DNA from: Byssochlamys sp. IMV 00236
Taxonomy: Eukaryota; Ascomycota; Eurotiomycetes; Eurotiales; Thermoascaceae
Direction: 5' to 3'
NCBI GenBank assembly: GCA_001931875.2
Contig: MSJH02000677.1
Coordinates: 1-64,000 of the forward strand
DNA length: 64,000 nt
Shown: positions 1-10,958 of the stretch, one piece after another
How positions within the stretch are numbered: the stretch's first letter is position 1
Layout: every line of letters begins with the position of its first letter
Notes under the pieces: model-generated
Seen by the model: only the letters and a program-made list of their open reading frames with translations
Database searches by the model: none
What the model was told of the DNA's origin: nothing
Made by a program: the position numbers and the translations under genes

Positions 1-382
1 CTTTATAAAATACTTGTTTATCTCTCTAACATTTTGGCCTTGTTTTTGGTTAGGCAAAACTGGACGGAGAATACTGTGCGGGTGGATTAAAGGTTGAATC
101 TGATCACGCGAAAATTATATTCAAGATCAGATTATCCAACAGCTAGCTAGGTGTCATATGGTTGTGGGCCCTCTGGAATATGAAACCATGGAAAATAAAA
201 AAAAATCAAGCACCGTTCGTTGCTGTGCTTGGGGAAAAAAATTGATATATATATATATATATATATGCCCTTCACTGGGAAACTTTTTCACGATAGATAC
301 TCCCTGGAAGAAGTGCAGATTCGTAACCGTCGTCAAGTTGTATTCCTGCTGATTGCAGAAACCTAGACAGATCCTGCATAGT
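1..382. other. 3' flank of the pyroglutamyl peptidase gene, with AT microsatellite
   Basis: No gene is supported here. It holds the 3' flank of the minus-strand peptidase gene and an (AT)n run of about 22 bp at 245-266. Short open frames on both strands have no codon pattern or recognisable domain. Confidence 0.6.
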
Positions 383-1354
383 TCAAGTTTGTCTTCGCTC
401 GTCGATCCAGCAGGTGACGAGGGCTTTGATCAAGGCTACTGCAGTCTCGGTTCCGACCTTGATATTCGCCTCATCGTGCCAGCTAGGGACATGGAAGAAG
501 ACGACACTTCGGTCCCGACCTTCCTGCAGAGCTTGCGCCAAACTCGTGTAGAAGATGAACTCACAGAGGTACCGTCCAGCATCGTGGGAGATGCGAATAT
601 CCGTGCCAGCCGGGGCGAACGACTTCCACACCTCGAGGAAGTGATCATCCGCGGGATACGGACTGACTCGCGAAACCGGGGCCACGAGCGGTGCTGTTGG
701 TTCGACAGCAGGCGCAACGTCTGTCGACATCGCTGTCGCTGGCCCCGGTCGCAGCACAGGTGGCAGTCCCTGTTCCTTCCAGATCTTCTCACCACTCTCG
801 TAGCCCAGCTTCCCGTTGACATCTCCCATCCGGTAGTCATCCCGCCGCGCGAGCGTCTCTACTGACCAGTAGTTCCTCGTCGATGCCAGCCCGATATGGA
901 TGATCAGATCGGGGCGTCTGCCATTGTGAACGCTAGCGAACTCCTCGACAATTGCAGGGACAGTCGATCTCACGGCGGAATACGACACCGGAACGGGAGA
1001 GGGATGGGTGTAGATGGAGATCTGGCGAGCAGCCGGTCGTCCCTCAGGAGTCACCGAAGATGGCTTCCCTGGGAGGACCAGCGTCGATGGCAGAGACGAG
1101 GCGACGAGCCAGGAGGAATTGACATTGTGGGTCTTGAACGGCTGCTCTCGTGGTCAATCTTCGATCTCTTCGGATGCTGGGAACACGACAGCTCACGGCC
1201 TCGATCCCTTTAGGAACGCGTAAAAGGAAAATGATGCACGTACGCCAAAGCCCGTCACCAAGACTGAAATATCCTCCGTGACCGTTGGGATCGCAGGGAC
1301 ACCATCGGGGAGCGCCGTCGCGGTCGGCGAGAACGCCGCTCCGTAGTCACCCAT
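383..1354 (-). CDS. Pyroglutamyl-peptidase I (C15 family cysteine peptidase)
   Basis: Predicted 289-residue cytosolic cysteine peptidase that removes N-terminal pyroglutamate from peptides. Two exons: 1244-1354 and 383-1141. The 102 nt intron has donor GTACGT and acceptor GAGCAG and falls inside the N-terminal VTGFG-PF motif, which splicing restores as GFGPFKTHNVNSSW. The family's catalytic Cys is in SHDAGRYLCEFIFY and its catalytic His in FFHVPSWHDE, both near the C-terminus. The start at 1354 (MGDYGAAF) was chosen over an in-frame upstream ATG at 1432, because the extension is hydrophobic and not expected for C15 enzymes. The spacer between the Cys and His motifs, and a central stretch with many Ala/Pro/Val, make it longer than the roughly 210-residue bacterial enzymes, as is usual in fungi. 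Function from the motifs is firm; physiological substrate unknown. Confidence 0.88.
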
Positions 1355-2650
1355 GACGTTTAGTCCCGACGATAAGGAGCGATAAGCCGGCGACGCGGGG
1401 AATCCGGTTAGGAATGCGATGGCGATGATCACGAGCAGACAGTAAATAAATATCTCACAGTTCAGAAAATAAGGATAAGAGACGCGATATCCTGTCTGGG
1501 CGCACGCGGAACGAAGGGACGAGGGAAGAGACGAGAAGGCGAAGGACAGATGATGAGGTCAAAGGAACCAGACCGACTCGGCAGTCGACTCCGACTGATT
1601 GGCTCACCTAACGCCAATGTTGGAGATATCCTCGGATGGGCTCGTTCGTCTCCATTTGTAATCCATACAGGCGTCCTTTGGGGATGGTCTGCCAGGTGAG
1701 GAGTCGCTGCTCTGGATAGCTAAAAGAGGGGAAGACTGTGCACCCGCGCCAGGATAGGCGGCGGCGACGCCACAAGAGCTCGACGCACCGTGAACCAAAT
1801 GAAAAGGTGACATGTTGCGACGTCTATCGGCGGAGGAGGACCATTGTGATCGTGGAGAGAGCTGGTTCGGCACTGACCCTCGTCGCTATGCAGATATAGG
1901 CAGTCGATGCCACCGGTGACACGCACCGTGTACAACAGTGGGAGTATGACCCCTCTTTAGGTCTATCATCAGAATGAGTTTGATAAGATAAAACAGCCTC
2001 AGTAGCTCTCCAGGTTATCGTCAACCGCAGAATCCTTTTGATCGGATATTCCCCCTCTGCGGGGACGCATCTTGACAATGGCGGCCAACCTACCGCATGC
2101 TGGGGTACCTTTGGTTAGAGACGAGTGATATGAATCAAATGATATTGAAGACATGAATCGGAAGTAGATGTAGATAGTCAGGATAGCACTGCTCTTCCAG
2201 TCCTTTCGCACAACCTACCTAGGTATTGTCTGGCTTATTAGCAGACGGAGGCACGAAGCAAATACTGAGAGAAGGAACTCCCAAACACCAAAATCATGAG
2301 CTCCAGCCTTTTCTCTCAGTGCCAATCCCGCCAGGTGAAAGTGAAGTCCTCACCGTATCGAAATTAACACCATTTGGAGTAACGACGTCTTGAGAAGAAA
2401 CGAGCTCCAGCTGGAGTCTCGATTCCCCTTTCTGTGGTCAACCCGATCTGGAGCACGTGCCCATGTGCGGTGAGGATCCGGGGTAGATAGATGGAGGCGT
2501 ATCTAGTTATTCTTCACTGCATGCAGTTGGTGTTACCTCTGCATAGCATTTAGAGTCACGGCGTCTCCGTTGAAGATTTGTTAGTAGCGATTTCTACTGA
2601 GTCGTTTGAAATCATGGATCTTAATCTCGAGTCTGGATATAGACATAGGA

Positions 2651-2689
<39 letters not shown>

Positions 2690-5100
2690 TTGCGAGAAAT
2701 CATAGAGATCATTACGGATAGAATCAACGTGGAAATTGCGAAAAGGGAACTAACTCGGTGTATGAGCTCCCATCGCTGAAGATAGAGAATTAGAATGAGC
2801 ACGAATCAATCATGCGTGAATACGTATCTCTACAAGAAGTATACAATCAAGCTGCGTTAAGAGCTCGACGAGCTCGGATCAGCTAGAGTAAGTAAGTAGC
2901 TCCTCGGAGCCAAAATCGAAATTCAACTCCAACACCAATTCCGCGCGACGATCACAAGACGAACTCATTGAGGACCTTGATTCCTATTCCGCATTTGATG
3001 TACTATCTTTATTTTTAGAAAATCTACATGCAAGAAGAAAAAAGAGCTCTCTTTTACGCTATGCTTGTCATTGAGTTTGGAGCGATGCGAGTGTTTTTGG
3101 CCAGTTAGAATATTCGGGTGGCTGGTAGCGATCTGACTGGGCAAAAATATAGTGATGCGGTCTGCATATGGGCATTTTGACTGGATCGAGTAGGAAAATT
3201 TAGAGTTGGAAGCCAACTTTTACTTCGTATAGAAAAGCAGAACATACTCTAAAGTTAAGGGAAAAAACAATCAGATCAGTCCAAGTGATCCGTCCACCGC
3301 CTGGTCGCGATCGAGCCTCATTGTGGCCATTGTCATGGTCCGTGGGTAGCTATTATTATGGTACTGCACTGGCCAAGTTCGGTGGAGAGGATCCGCTGAA
3401 ATCGGGGGTTGAATCTTGGGCGAGGTTCCCAGGGCAATCCATGGTTCGGAGGAAATCTAGATAGATATGTCCCGTGTCGTTTCGGATCCAATGTTACCTA
3501 CGAGTACGGAGTATATCCTGAAGAAAAGATAGTGACTGCTGGTATCTCTCCCGTTTTTTGGGATGCTACTACCTAAACGGAGTGATTCCAGTTCGGTAAC
3601 GAGTGGAAGAGTTTTTGCTCCTTTTTTTATTCAAGACGGCAGCAGATGTGTCGGCTCCCGCGGGGAATGTGGATCGTGAGCCTTCTCGCCTATTGTACTC
3701 CGTACGCCATGTTACGGCCGCAGTTTCGGCACGTAGTAGAAGATCAACAAGGGCCATTGCGATATCAGGCGCAGGCAGGTTGCTTTAGGTGGGCCATGCA
3801 GTCGAGATAGGCCAGAGCAAGGCACTCCGTAGAAGTTCGCGGAAGAGCAGAGGTGAGCTTCGATCAGGGGTCGATGTGATTTCACCGTACATATGGTACT
3901 GCTGCTGCTACAGAAGGACAATCGTGAAAAAACCACGCGCCCCGGGGGGGTGTGTTCTACTCTAGGGTCATGCGTCCGTTCAGAAAATTACGAATTGTGC
4001 CTCACAGCCTCGCAGTGCAGGACGGCGGTCGGCCCGGTGCAGTTTGGACCTCTGTTGATGGACGCCACCCTGATATCACGCTCTCCATGGCAGACGGCGT
4101 TGTGGTTGGCGTGTGTTCAGTTTTCCCTCTCTCGCCCCGGACAGAGACGCGCCGACTTGATTCCTGACGCGCGGGATTCCCTCATCAGTTTGAGAATGAC
4201 TGACTCATTTGTTATTATTGTTATTCTCTGGCAATTGGCCCATATCAGCTTTTGGACCGTCGTGTTCACCGCTGGCTCGTGGTCGGGCATCTATGAATAT
4301 GAGGCTTCCTCAGAGTTTGGAAGGCTTTTTAGGGAGGAAGGATACTCCATATTTACCGCTCCGGGCAGCCCTGCGCCTCATCCGCCTATCCTATCCTAAC
4401 ATATCCATTCTTGACCAGCAGCATTGCAGCAAGAATGCAAGAAGAAGGGGGATCCACGGTGCAGCCCCCGGGGCCGTAGTATGCAGAGTGCAGACAGACA
4501 GGAGATCCTCTAAAGCGCGACGAAAGCAGTGACCGTGTCCAATGAGTCTCTGCGATGTTCTCGAGCAAGATTCTGTCACGGCAGTCCGGGGGGTTGGATT
4601 AATTAATCAATTGGTTCGTTGATTATCTGCACAATGATCTTGACGGGGATGAATATGGATCATGTTCTGTGGGCGCAATGAATAAATTACCAGACTAGAC
4701 TGACGGTAATATTACCAGACGCGAGCGCGTCGCGTGCGGCGGGGAAAGAAAGAGGGAAGGCGCGACTCCACGATCCCCTGGCCCCATCGCGCCTTCCGCT
4801 TTCCCCTGTTCCCCCCCATGACGACACCGGGAAGGAGCGACTCTTGATTATTTTCCAACTTTTCAAGTAACCGCGAGATCAGACGAGATATTATCATTAC
4901 CAGCTCTCCTTATCAATTAATCAATATTCTTGTTGTAACTATGATCTATCATCTATTATCTATAATTCAATAATATCACCCATCACAATCGTCTCTGCGG
5001 AACAATACCATAGATAATCTCAGATCCCCAGCTTCGTCTCCGATTTTCCCGGAGATAAAAAGCCCACACGCTGCCCCGGCCTAGTCGGGCTGTCGCGCAT
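1355..5100. other. Long gene-poor intergenic region
   Basis: About 3.7 kb without a supportable gene. The largest open frame (3893-4399, plus, 168 residues) shows no domain, no plausible splice partners and irregular composition. An (AT)n run sits at about 2655-2683. The first part presumably carries the peptidase promoter, and the last part grades into the leader of the gene starting at 6990. No transposon termini were seen. Confidence 0.5.
2655..2683. repeat. (AT)n microsatellite
   Basis: Uninterrupted alternating AT of about 14 units. Useful only as a length-polymorphic marker. Confidence 0.9.
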
Positions 5101-6989
5101 TGGCGCTCTCCTGTCGCGACTCGACAAACGGCTTGTTGCTCTAGTTCTTAGCTGCGTCTAGTCGCGTCCTACAGTCTCCCAGCATGGCGGACAGGGCATC
5201 ACTGGTCCATCGCCGACTGGCCCAGATGAAGCGCATCGCCTTGGGATCTGCTCCACCTTAGACGCCTGAGACGTGTTTCTCGCGCGCGCTCTGCCATCTG
5301 CTGCTCGTTCCCTCACCCCCGTGTGAGAGCAGAACGAGTCCGATACGGATATGGAATACAGACCGCACAGCCGGCCTCACCAAGAGAGAGACCAACTTCC
5401 GACTCGTCCCGGGTACAGTGTCGTTGCAACACTTGGCGCAGCGCGAGCACAAGTGCCGACGGGGCAGAAGGTATAGAGTACAATAATAATAATAACTAAT
5501 ACAATACAATACTACCAAGTTGATCAAAGAGGCAAAAGGCAAAATTCAAAAAAAAAAAAAGCGGCTCGGGCCAACGCTGCTGCAGCTTCTCTGCCGTGAC
5601 CCCTAACCCTTGCAGCTCGCATCGAGGCAGACTGCTCGAGTCTTCGAGTCCGCTGGCCTGTCTGGCTCAGCCTCGAGAAAGAAAAGATGGAAAAGAGTGA
5701 TTATGATGGTAGAATATTATTATCATATTATCATCAAGAATAATACCATTGTATGCTTGTTGTTGGCGTAGTCTGCTGGACCAAGCTTCCAGGAACCGTC
5801 TCCATCGCCCCTCCAGTCCGAGCGTGGGCCCCAGTAGTAATTAATCATGATCGTGGCGCTTCCTCGATCCTCAGAACGGCTGTCCGTGGATAGCACTCAG
5901 GAGTTAACCTACTCTATCTATCTATCTATCTATCTAGATCCCTGAAAGAGTTCATGGGACTTCACGGCGCTGGCTGCGGATAGACTCGAGCGCATCGCAG
6001 TCCTCACAGCCGCACCCGCGCGGAGACTCGACACGGCCACAACGTTCGAAGCTCGACAAGTCTCTCTCTCTCTCTCTCGATCGTCTGCGAACTAATTAAC
6101 TAGCTTCTAGCTTCCTCGAAATCGAGTCGGTAGCATCGACGTGTTTCAGGGACCGTGATTCGGGCGGTGTGTGGGACCAGTGTCACCGCACAGCGCCAAA
6201 TATCTCCCTAATCTAATCCCTCTCTCTCTCTCCTCAACCATCCTCCGCGAGCGCAGCGCTCGCACGTCTATTTCCGGCTGCTGGACTGTCCAGGTCATCT
6301 CTCACAGTCTCGTGCCGTTTCCTTTGTGTTGGTCAGACGTTGTGTGCACGAACGGAACGCCCATCTTCAGCCTGGTATCTATCCCAGTCGGAGGAATGCA
6401 AGTGATCTCCCGGTGATCAATCCGTGGCGTCAGCTTCTCTCCTCCCAGATCCAAGAGGGAGATATAAACGAATCACTACCGACAACCGAATCCGGCATCT
6501 CATAGCTATTTCCAGTTTCAGCGCTGCTCTCCAACTTTCCTTATTCTCGTTTCTTTCTTTCTTTTTGGTCTTGTCTTGTCTTTTCCTTGACGCAGATACT
6601 CCCAGCTCTTACTACGTCGCAAGGGAGGTTTGGTTCCAAAGGATCGCGACAATAACAACGCGCAACACGTTGAGTCTTTGCAACGATCCGTCACCAAGAC
6701 CTCTGGTGGAAGTTGGAAGGTTGCGCCAGTGGGGATATCGGCGGGATACATCCAATACATCATCACGCGCAGTCCAGAGATTCCTAGATCGCAATGGCCT
6801 TGTAAACCGCCATCGTCCTGCTGAAATCGCCCAGTATTGGCAACAAGATGTTTCCGGTATAACGAAGTCATCTTGGTGATCTGGACGCAATTCAACAGAG
6901 ACCTGGAATTTAGGCTCTTGGTTTTGGAATCAGATCTATCAATCATACTGGACTGAACCGCAGCTACGATAACCCCCCAACTCCTCACC
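5101..6989 (+). other. Putative long leader/promoter of the gene at 6990
   Basis: About 1.9 kb of pyrimidine-rich sequence with no coding gene. It has several short upstream ATGs; for example, 5184 opens a 25-codon frame ending near 5260. It also has TATC repeats at about 5913-5936, a (TC)n tract at about 6061-6078 and TTCTTTCTTTC runs at about 6550-6570. CT-rich tracts and upstream ORFs of this kind are common in the long 5' regions of fungal regulatory genes. Transcript start is not determined, so the split between promoter and leader is inference. Confidence 0.4.
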
Positions 6990-9047
6990 ATGGCGCACCA
7001 CGCGCATGGCATTTCTCACACTCTACCGAAGAACTTCACGTTCCCTTCGGTAGAGGCTGACGACCCAACGACCCCTAAACGAAATCCATCAGAACCTACA
7101 GTTCCCCCTCCCCCTCGCCACGCCTCTTGCCATTTACCCAGATCCCGCGTCCGCTCACAAACCAATGTGCTCGCTTGTGTGGAGCGCGACTTTCTCCTAT
7201 CCACTCTACAGTCTCCTGATATCCCTCTGCCATCAATCGAAGTTCCACCTCCGGGGGATCCTCAGCCAATGTTCTCTTCCTCGGTTGATCCTGTACCCAG
7301 CGATCATCTGCTAGTTCCTCCGCGTGGACGGATCGATCTAAGAACGCCTCCGGCCCAGATCCGTGCTTCACCTCTCGACTCGCAGAGCACATGCAGCTGG
7401 AGGCAACCAGACGCGAAAAGCCTCGGTGACTCGATTGCACGCCCGAGTTCCGCATGCTCTAACATTTCGGATTCTTCGGTGTCCTCCATTGAGACTTCCG
7501 CTTCCCTAGCGTCCTGTGGAGGAAGTTGCACCAGTGTGGAGAGCGAAGATCCTTTCGTCCAATATGAGATGACCAGAAAAGCGGTCTTGGAGTCTCCATA
7601 CCGGCCTAGCACTCTGCGCACAAGGCCTCTAGAGCTCCCGAAGAAGGAGAGATGGACGGTGGAGATGGATAACCACCTGTGGAACACGTATCAGATATAC
7701 CTCCAAGACCCGACGATCACGCCATTTAAGATGACACCAGGCAGCATACCACCGCTCGGAGTATCCCATCGAGTTGCCCGCGAAGCAAAGAGAACCTGGC
7801 CCAGAGTCAAGCGCAAGTCTGATCGACCACAACGTTCAGGGCTTTCCCAGATGTCAACTACGGATGATGCTACCTTTTGCGCGGAGGCACAGGCGGTGGC
7901 AGCAGAGATGCGGAGTGGCAGTTCAACTCCCACGGCAAAAGCCTCTAAAGCGAAGCCTGTGTGGCCTAGATCCGAGGCCTCCACCCGTCGACGGCTCAAG
8001 CTACTATGTAGACGGAAATTCTCGATTGCACCGCATTATCAGCGGCTGCTGCAGTCCCGTAGCCCCTCGCCCTTCATCGATCCGTTCTCGAGGAGCTCTC
8101 GAGAGTCCTCCCAGGTCGGCCTTCACGGCAATTCAACGTCATTCGCTACGCGGGACCTTGGTATTTCTCTGGTCTCAAGCTCCCTTCCTGGACCGCTCTC
8201 TCAGCTGGTCACGGAAGGTTACCCGTCGCGCGAGTCTGAGAACGTGTTCAATCGGCCTGTGCCCCCTACCATTCAAGTGGAAGACAGGAGTGACAGTTTT
8301 AGGCCCGCCGTGAATGTCAATCTGGACCCGTCCGGTCCTATTCCTCGTCTGGGGTCGCCTTTCAAGTACCACACTTGGGGCCCTGAACGCTCGCGCCATC
8401 CTGCCCGTCTCTTGACTCCCGTTAACCAGCGTGACACGATCCATGTCACTGGTTCGAGACTACGGTCGCCTGCGCGACGCCAATCATTCTCGAGCGTGCA
8501 AAAGCGGCGAGCTCAGTATCAGCTTGAAGAGGAGATCATTCCGGACGGATCAGACATCGATCACAATCTTCAGGACCTGTTGCACAAAGGCAAGATAAAG
8601 GACATCGGCCACCGCCGCGTACGCGTTCGAAACCGAGGAAACACGACTGGAGCCGTCAATATCAGGGGACAATTAGACCAGCTATTCTCCCCAGTTTCTC
8701 CGTGGGCAACCTCTGGAGCGGATGACCACAGTCCAAAGCCAACAACAGAATCAAACGGCTTGTTACAACCAGGAGGTGAGGCCATCAAACGGTTGGGCTC
8801 GCCTTTCGAGTTGAATGGTCTCAAGCGCATCAATACTCCAGCCAGATCTCCTCGCCACGCCCCTTCTCTTTCTGATCCATTCGTGGGTGGCGCGCTCTCT
8901 TCTAGACGCGCACCTGCCCACCAGGACTCCGAGTCTGACGGACGAAAAAGTTTCGGTACATTGCCTTATGACCCCACAGAGGAGGGCATTTCAGATGCAG
9001 AACGAATCCGAAGACAGATTCTCAACATGCCTTTTACCCGGAAATAA
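6990..9047 (+). CDS. Conserved fungal Ser/Pro-rich protein with Trp-rich core, function unknown
   Basis: Intronless 685-residue protein. I do not recognise the family by name. Most of it is low-complexity Ser/Pro/Arg, likely disordered and probably nuclear. One compact block at about 215-270 contains RWTVEMDNHLWNTYQIYLQ, then DPTITPFKMTPGSIPP, then GVSHRVAREAKRTWP. A second basic block (WPRSEASTRRRLKLLCRR, then KFSIAPHYQRLLQSRSPSPF) follows at about 325-365. The spacing of Trp and basic residues resembles a DNA- or chromatin-binding module such as a SANT/HTH, but this is inference. Two RLGSPF motifs recur in the C-terminal half, and the end is LNMPFTRK. The start at 6990 is the first ATG of the frame, in the context CACCATGG, close to the fungal optimum. 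The long uORF-bearing region upstream suggests a regulated gene. Confidence 0.75.
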   Translation: MAHHAHGISHTLPKNFTFPSVEADDPTTPKRNPSEPTVPPPPRHASCHLPRSRVRSQTNVLACVERDFLLSTLQSPDIPLPSIEVPPPGDPQPMFSSSVDPVPSDHLLVPPRGRIDLRTPPAQIRASPLDSQSTCSWRQPDAKSLGDSIARPSSACSNISDSSVSSIETSASLASCGGSCTSVESEDPFVQYEMTRKAVLESPYRPSTLRTRPLELPKKERWTVEMDNHLWNTYQIYLQDPTITPFKMTPGSIPPLGVSHRVAREAKRTWPRVKRKSDRPQRSGLSQMSTTDDATFCAEAQAVAAEMRSGSSTPTAKASKAKPVWPRSEASTRRRLKLLCRRKFSIAPHYQRLLQSRSPSPFIDPFSRSSRESSQVGLHGNSTSFATRDLGISLVSSSLPGPLSQLVTEGYPSRESENVFNRPVPPTIQVEDRSDSFRPAVNVNLDPSGPIPRLGSPFKYHTWGPERSRHPARLLTPVNQRDTIHVTGSRLRSPARRQSFSSVQKRRAQYQLEEEIIPDGSDIDHNLQDLLHKGKIKDIGHRRVRVRNRGNTTGAVNIRGQLDQLFSPVSPWATSGADDHSPKPTTESNGLLQPGGEAIKRLGSPFELNGLKRINTPARSPRHAPSLSDPFVGGALSSRRAPAHQDSESDGRKSFGTLPYDPTEEGISDAERIRRQILNMPFTRK

Positions 9048-10958
9048 ACGGTGCCCGACCTTAGGAACAGGTGGTCATAATATTTGAGTCTGACCACGAT
9101 CACATTTGGCACTCATTGATGCGGACGATTTTCCTTTTTGAATGTACGACTTTGAACGACTTACAGCCCCGGTTCCGACTAATTACGGAACCCAGATTAC
9201 GACGGTGATGATATGATCAAATGATATGATTTTTCTCGACGAATGACAACAAAAAAGATGATGATTTTTTGACGGAGGTCAAATTTATTTGACTTAATGT
9301 ACAGGGGACTTTAATCCGCAACCTGAGACATTTCCGCTTCTATCCCAGGGTACCCGCTGCTGCAATCAAGATGCCAACAATCAAGTCTGCTCGTCTTTAT
9401 ACGAAGCGGATCCTTACCGAAGCAGTTACTTTGACCTCGATATCTCTATGACGACCTAAAGGATTATGAGATCAACGATATAAACGATATTTTCGAAAGC
9501 ATTAACAAATTTCCGCTTTTTTCTTTTTCCGCGGTTCTGCGTGGATTCAGCGAATGCGAAGACGAGCAGGGACAATTGACGGAATTGACTGGAGCGACTC
9601 GACTACCCAGCGCGGATCTGAGAATCGGAAAAGATCCAAAGCGTACGCTGTCTTTTCGTCACTGTCTACCTGCTCGTCTCTCGCCATCCAGCCTCAGGCC
9701 CAACATACAGACACTCCTTCGAATTTTCCTTTTTACTCTAGCAAGCTGTACCAGTCAGCAGATACAAGGCGGATATCGCCAGAAAGCCAGAAAAAAGAAG
9801 AGCCATTTGCCTTTCTTCCATCCGTTCGTCACTGGATGACTTTGCATTATCTGCCCGAGCTCTCATTGCCATGCTATATTACCTCATGAGGACCCTTCCA
9901 CGCCTGTCTCTCCACGGACGATGCGGATGAACTGGATTGAATGAATGGCCCCCAAACCAAATGGACAGGCTCACACTCTTCATTAGACAACTATGGCTCT
10001 TACCAGCTTTTCTGGCACTTATCCACCATCTCCCCAAACAAACACTACTACTTCCCGGCTTGCTAACCACTACCAAGCCTGTCTCGCCTACGCGCTGTTT
10101 TCATATTTTCTTCTATTTTCTCTTATTCTTCTATCTCGTCTCTCTTTAACCCATCTTCGATCCTTGACATGATGAATCTATGCCACTTTTTACATGATGA
10201 CGAACTTCTAAATGCATCTGCTGCTCCATTTGACAAATTGATTTACGCGTGCGCTTTTACCTGGATTGGATTGGATCGGCTCGGACTGGAGTAATGATTA
10301 GGTCCTAGGTCCTTGAAGGGGTTAGTTAGCTTAGCGTCTTTCTAGGTACTTGAGTCTAGAGTATGCATGTCAACCTTTTTTATCATACTTCTTCACATTA
10401 AGAGTAAGAGAGGAAAATGGAAATCCGTTACTTGGAAATCTAGACCATGAAAAATAAACCATGCATGTGGAAAGGGGGTATAGTAGTAATTAGTTAACAT
10501 GGCATGCAGGCCAAGGGAAATTAATTATCAATCGCGAGTGTTTCCTCCCTTCCCTAATGAAAAATCACAACAAGAAGCCTGTGACAGAACCAGGAAACGT
10601 GATCAAGGACAAGAAAGAAAGAAAAGGTTGATTTCCATTTCTGCGTGATACATGCATGGTATGCAATTGATGCGTTTTGTGAATCCCAAAGGACAAAAAG
10701 TAAAGTGAAAATCGATTGGTAGAGAGACCAGGAAGGAAACAAGTCAGTCAAAAAAACGCCAGGTTGGAGCCTTGTAGGGTGTTGGGAAGAAAACCGGGAG
10801 AATTGTGCATGGAAGAGGGGTATTTATTAAGTGTCATTCATCATTGAGGCGAAGGGGAATCGTGAATTAAAATCATTTTTAGGGATTAGTTATGGGGTCT
10901 GGTCATCGAAAGGCGGAGATCTTGGCAGACAGGTACACAAGTGGTTGCATAACTGCCA
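9048..10958. other. Convergent intergenic region, no gene seen
   Basis: Lies between two convergent genes and should hold both 3' UTRs. Short open frames at 9554-10149 lack any recognisable domain or splice partner. AT-rich with polypyrimidine tracts; no repeat structure noticed. Confidence 0.5.

Noticed and set aside
3893..4399. 168-codon plus-strand frame in the large gap
   Set aside because: No recognisable domain, no splice partners, odd composition; neighbouring frames of similar size exist by chance.
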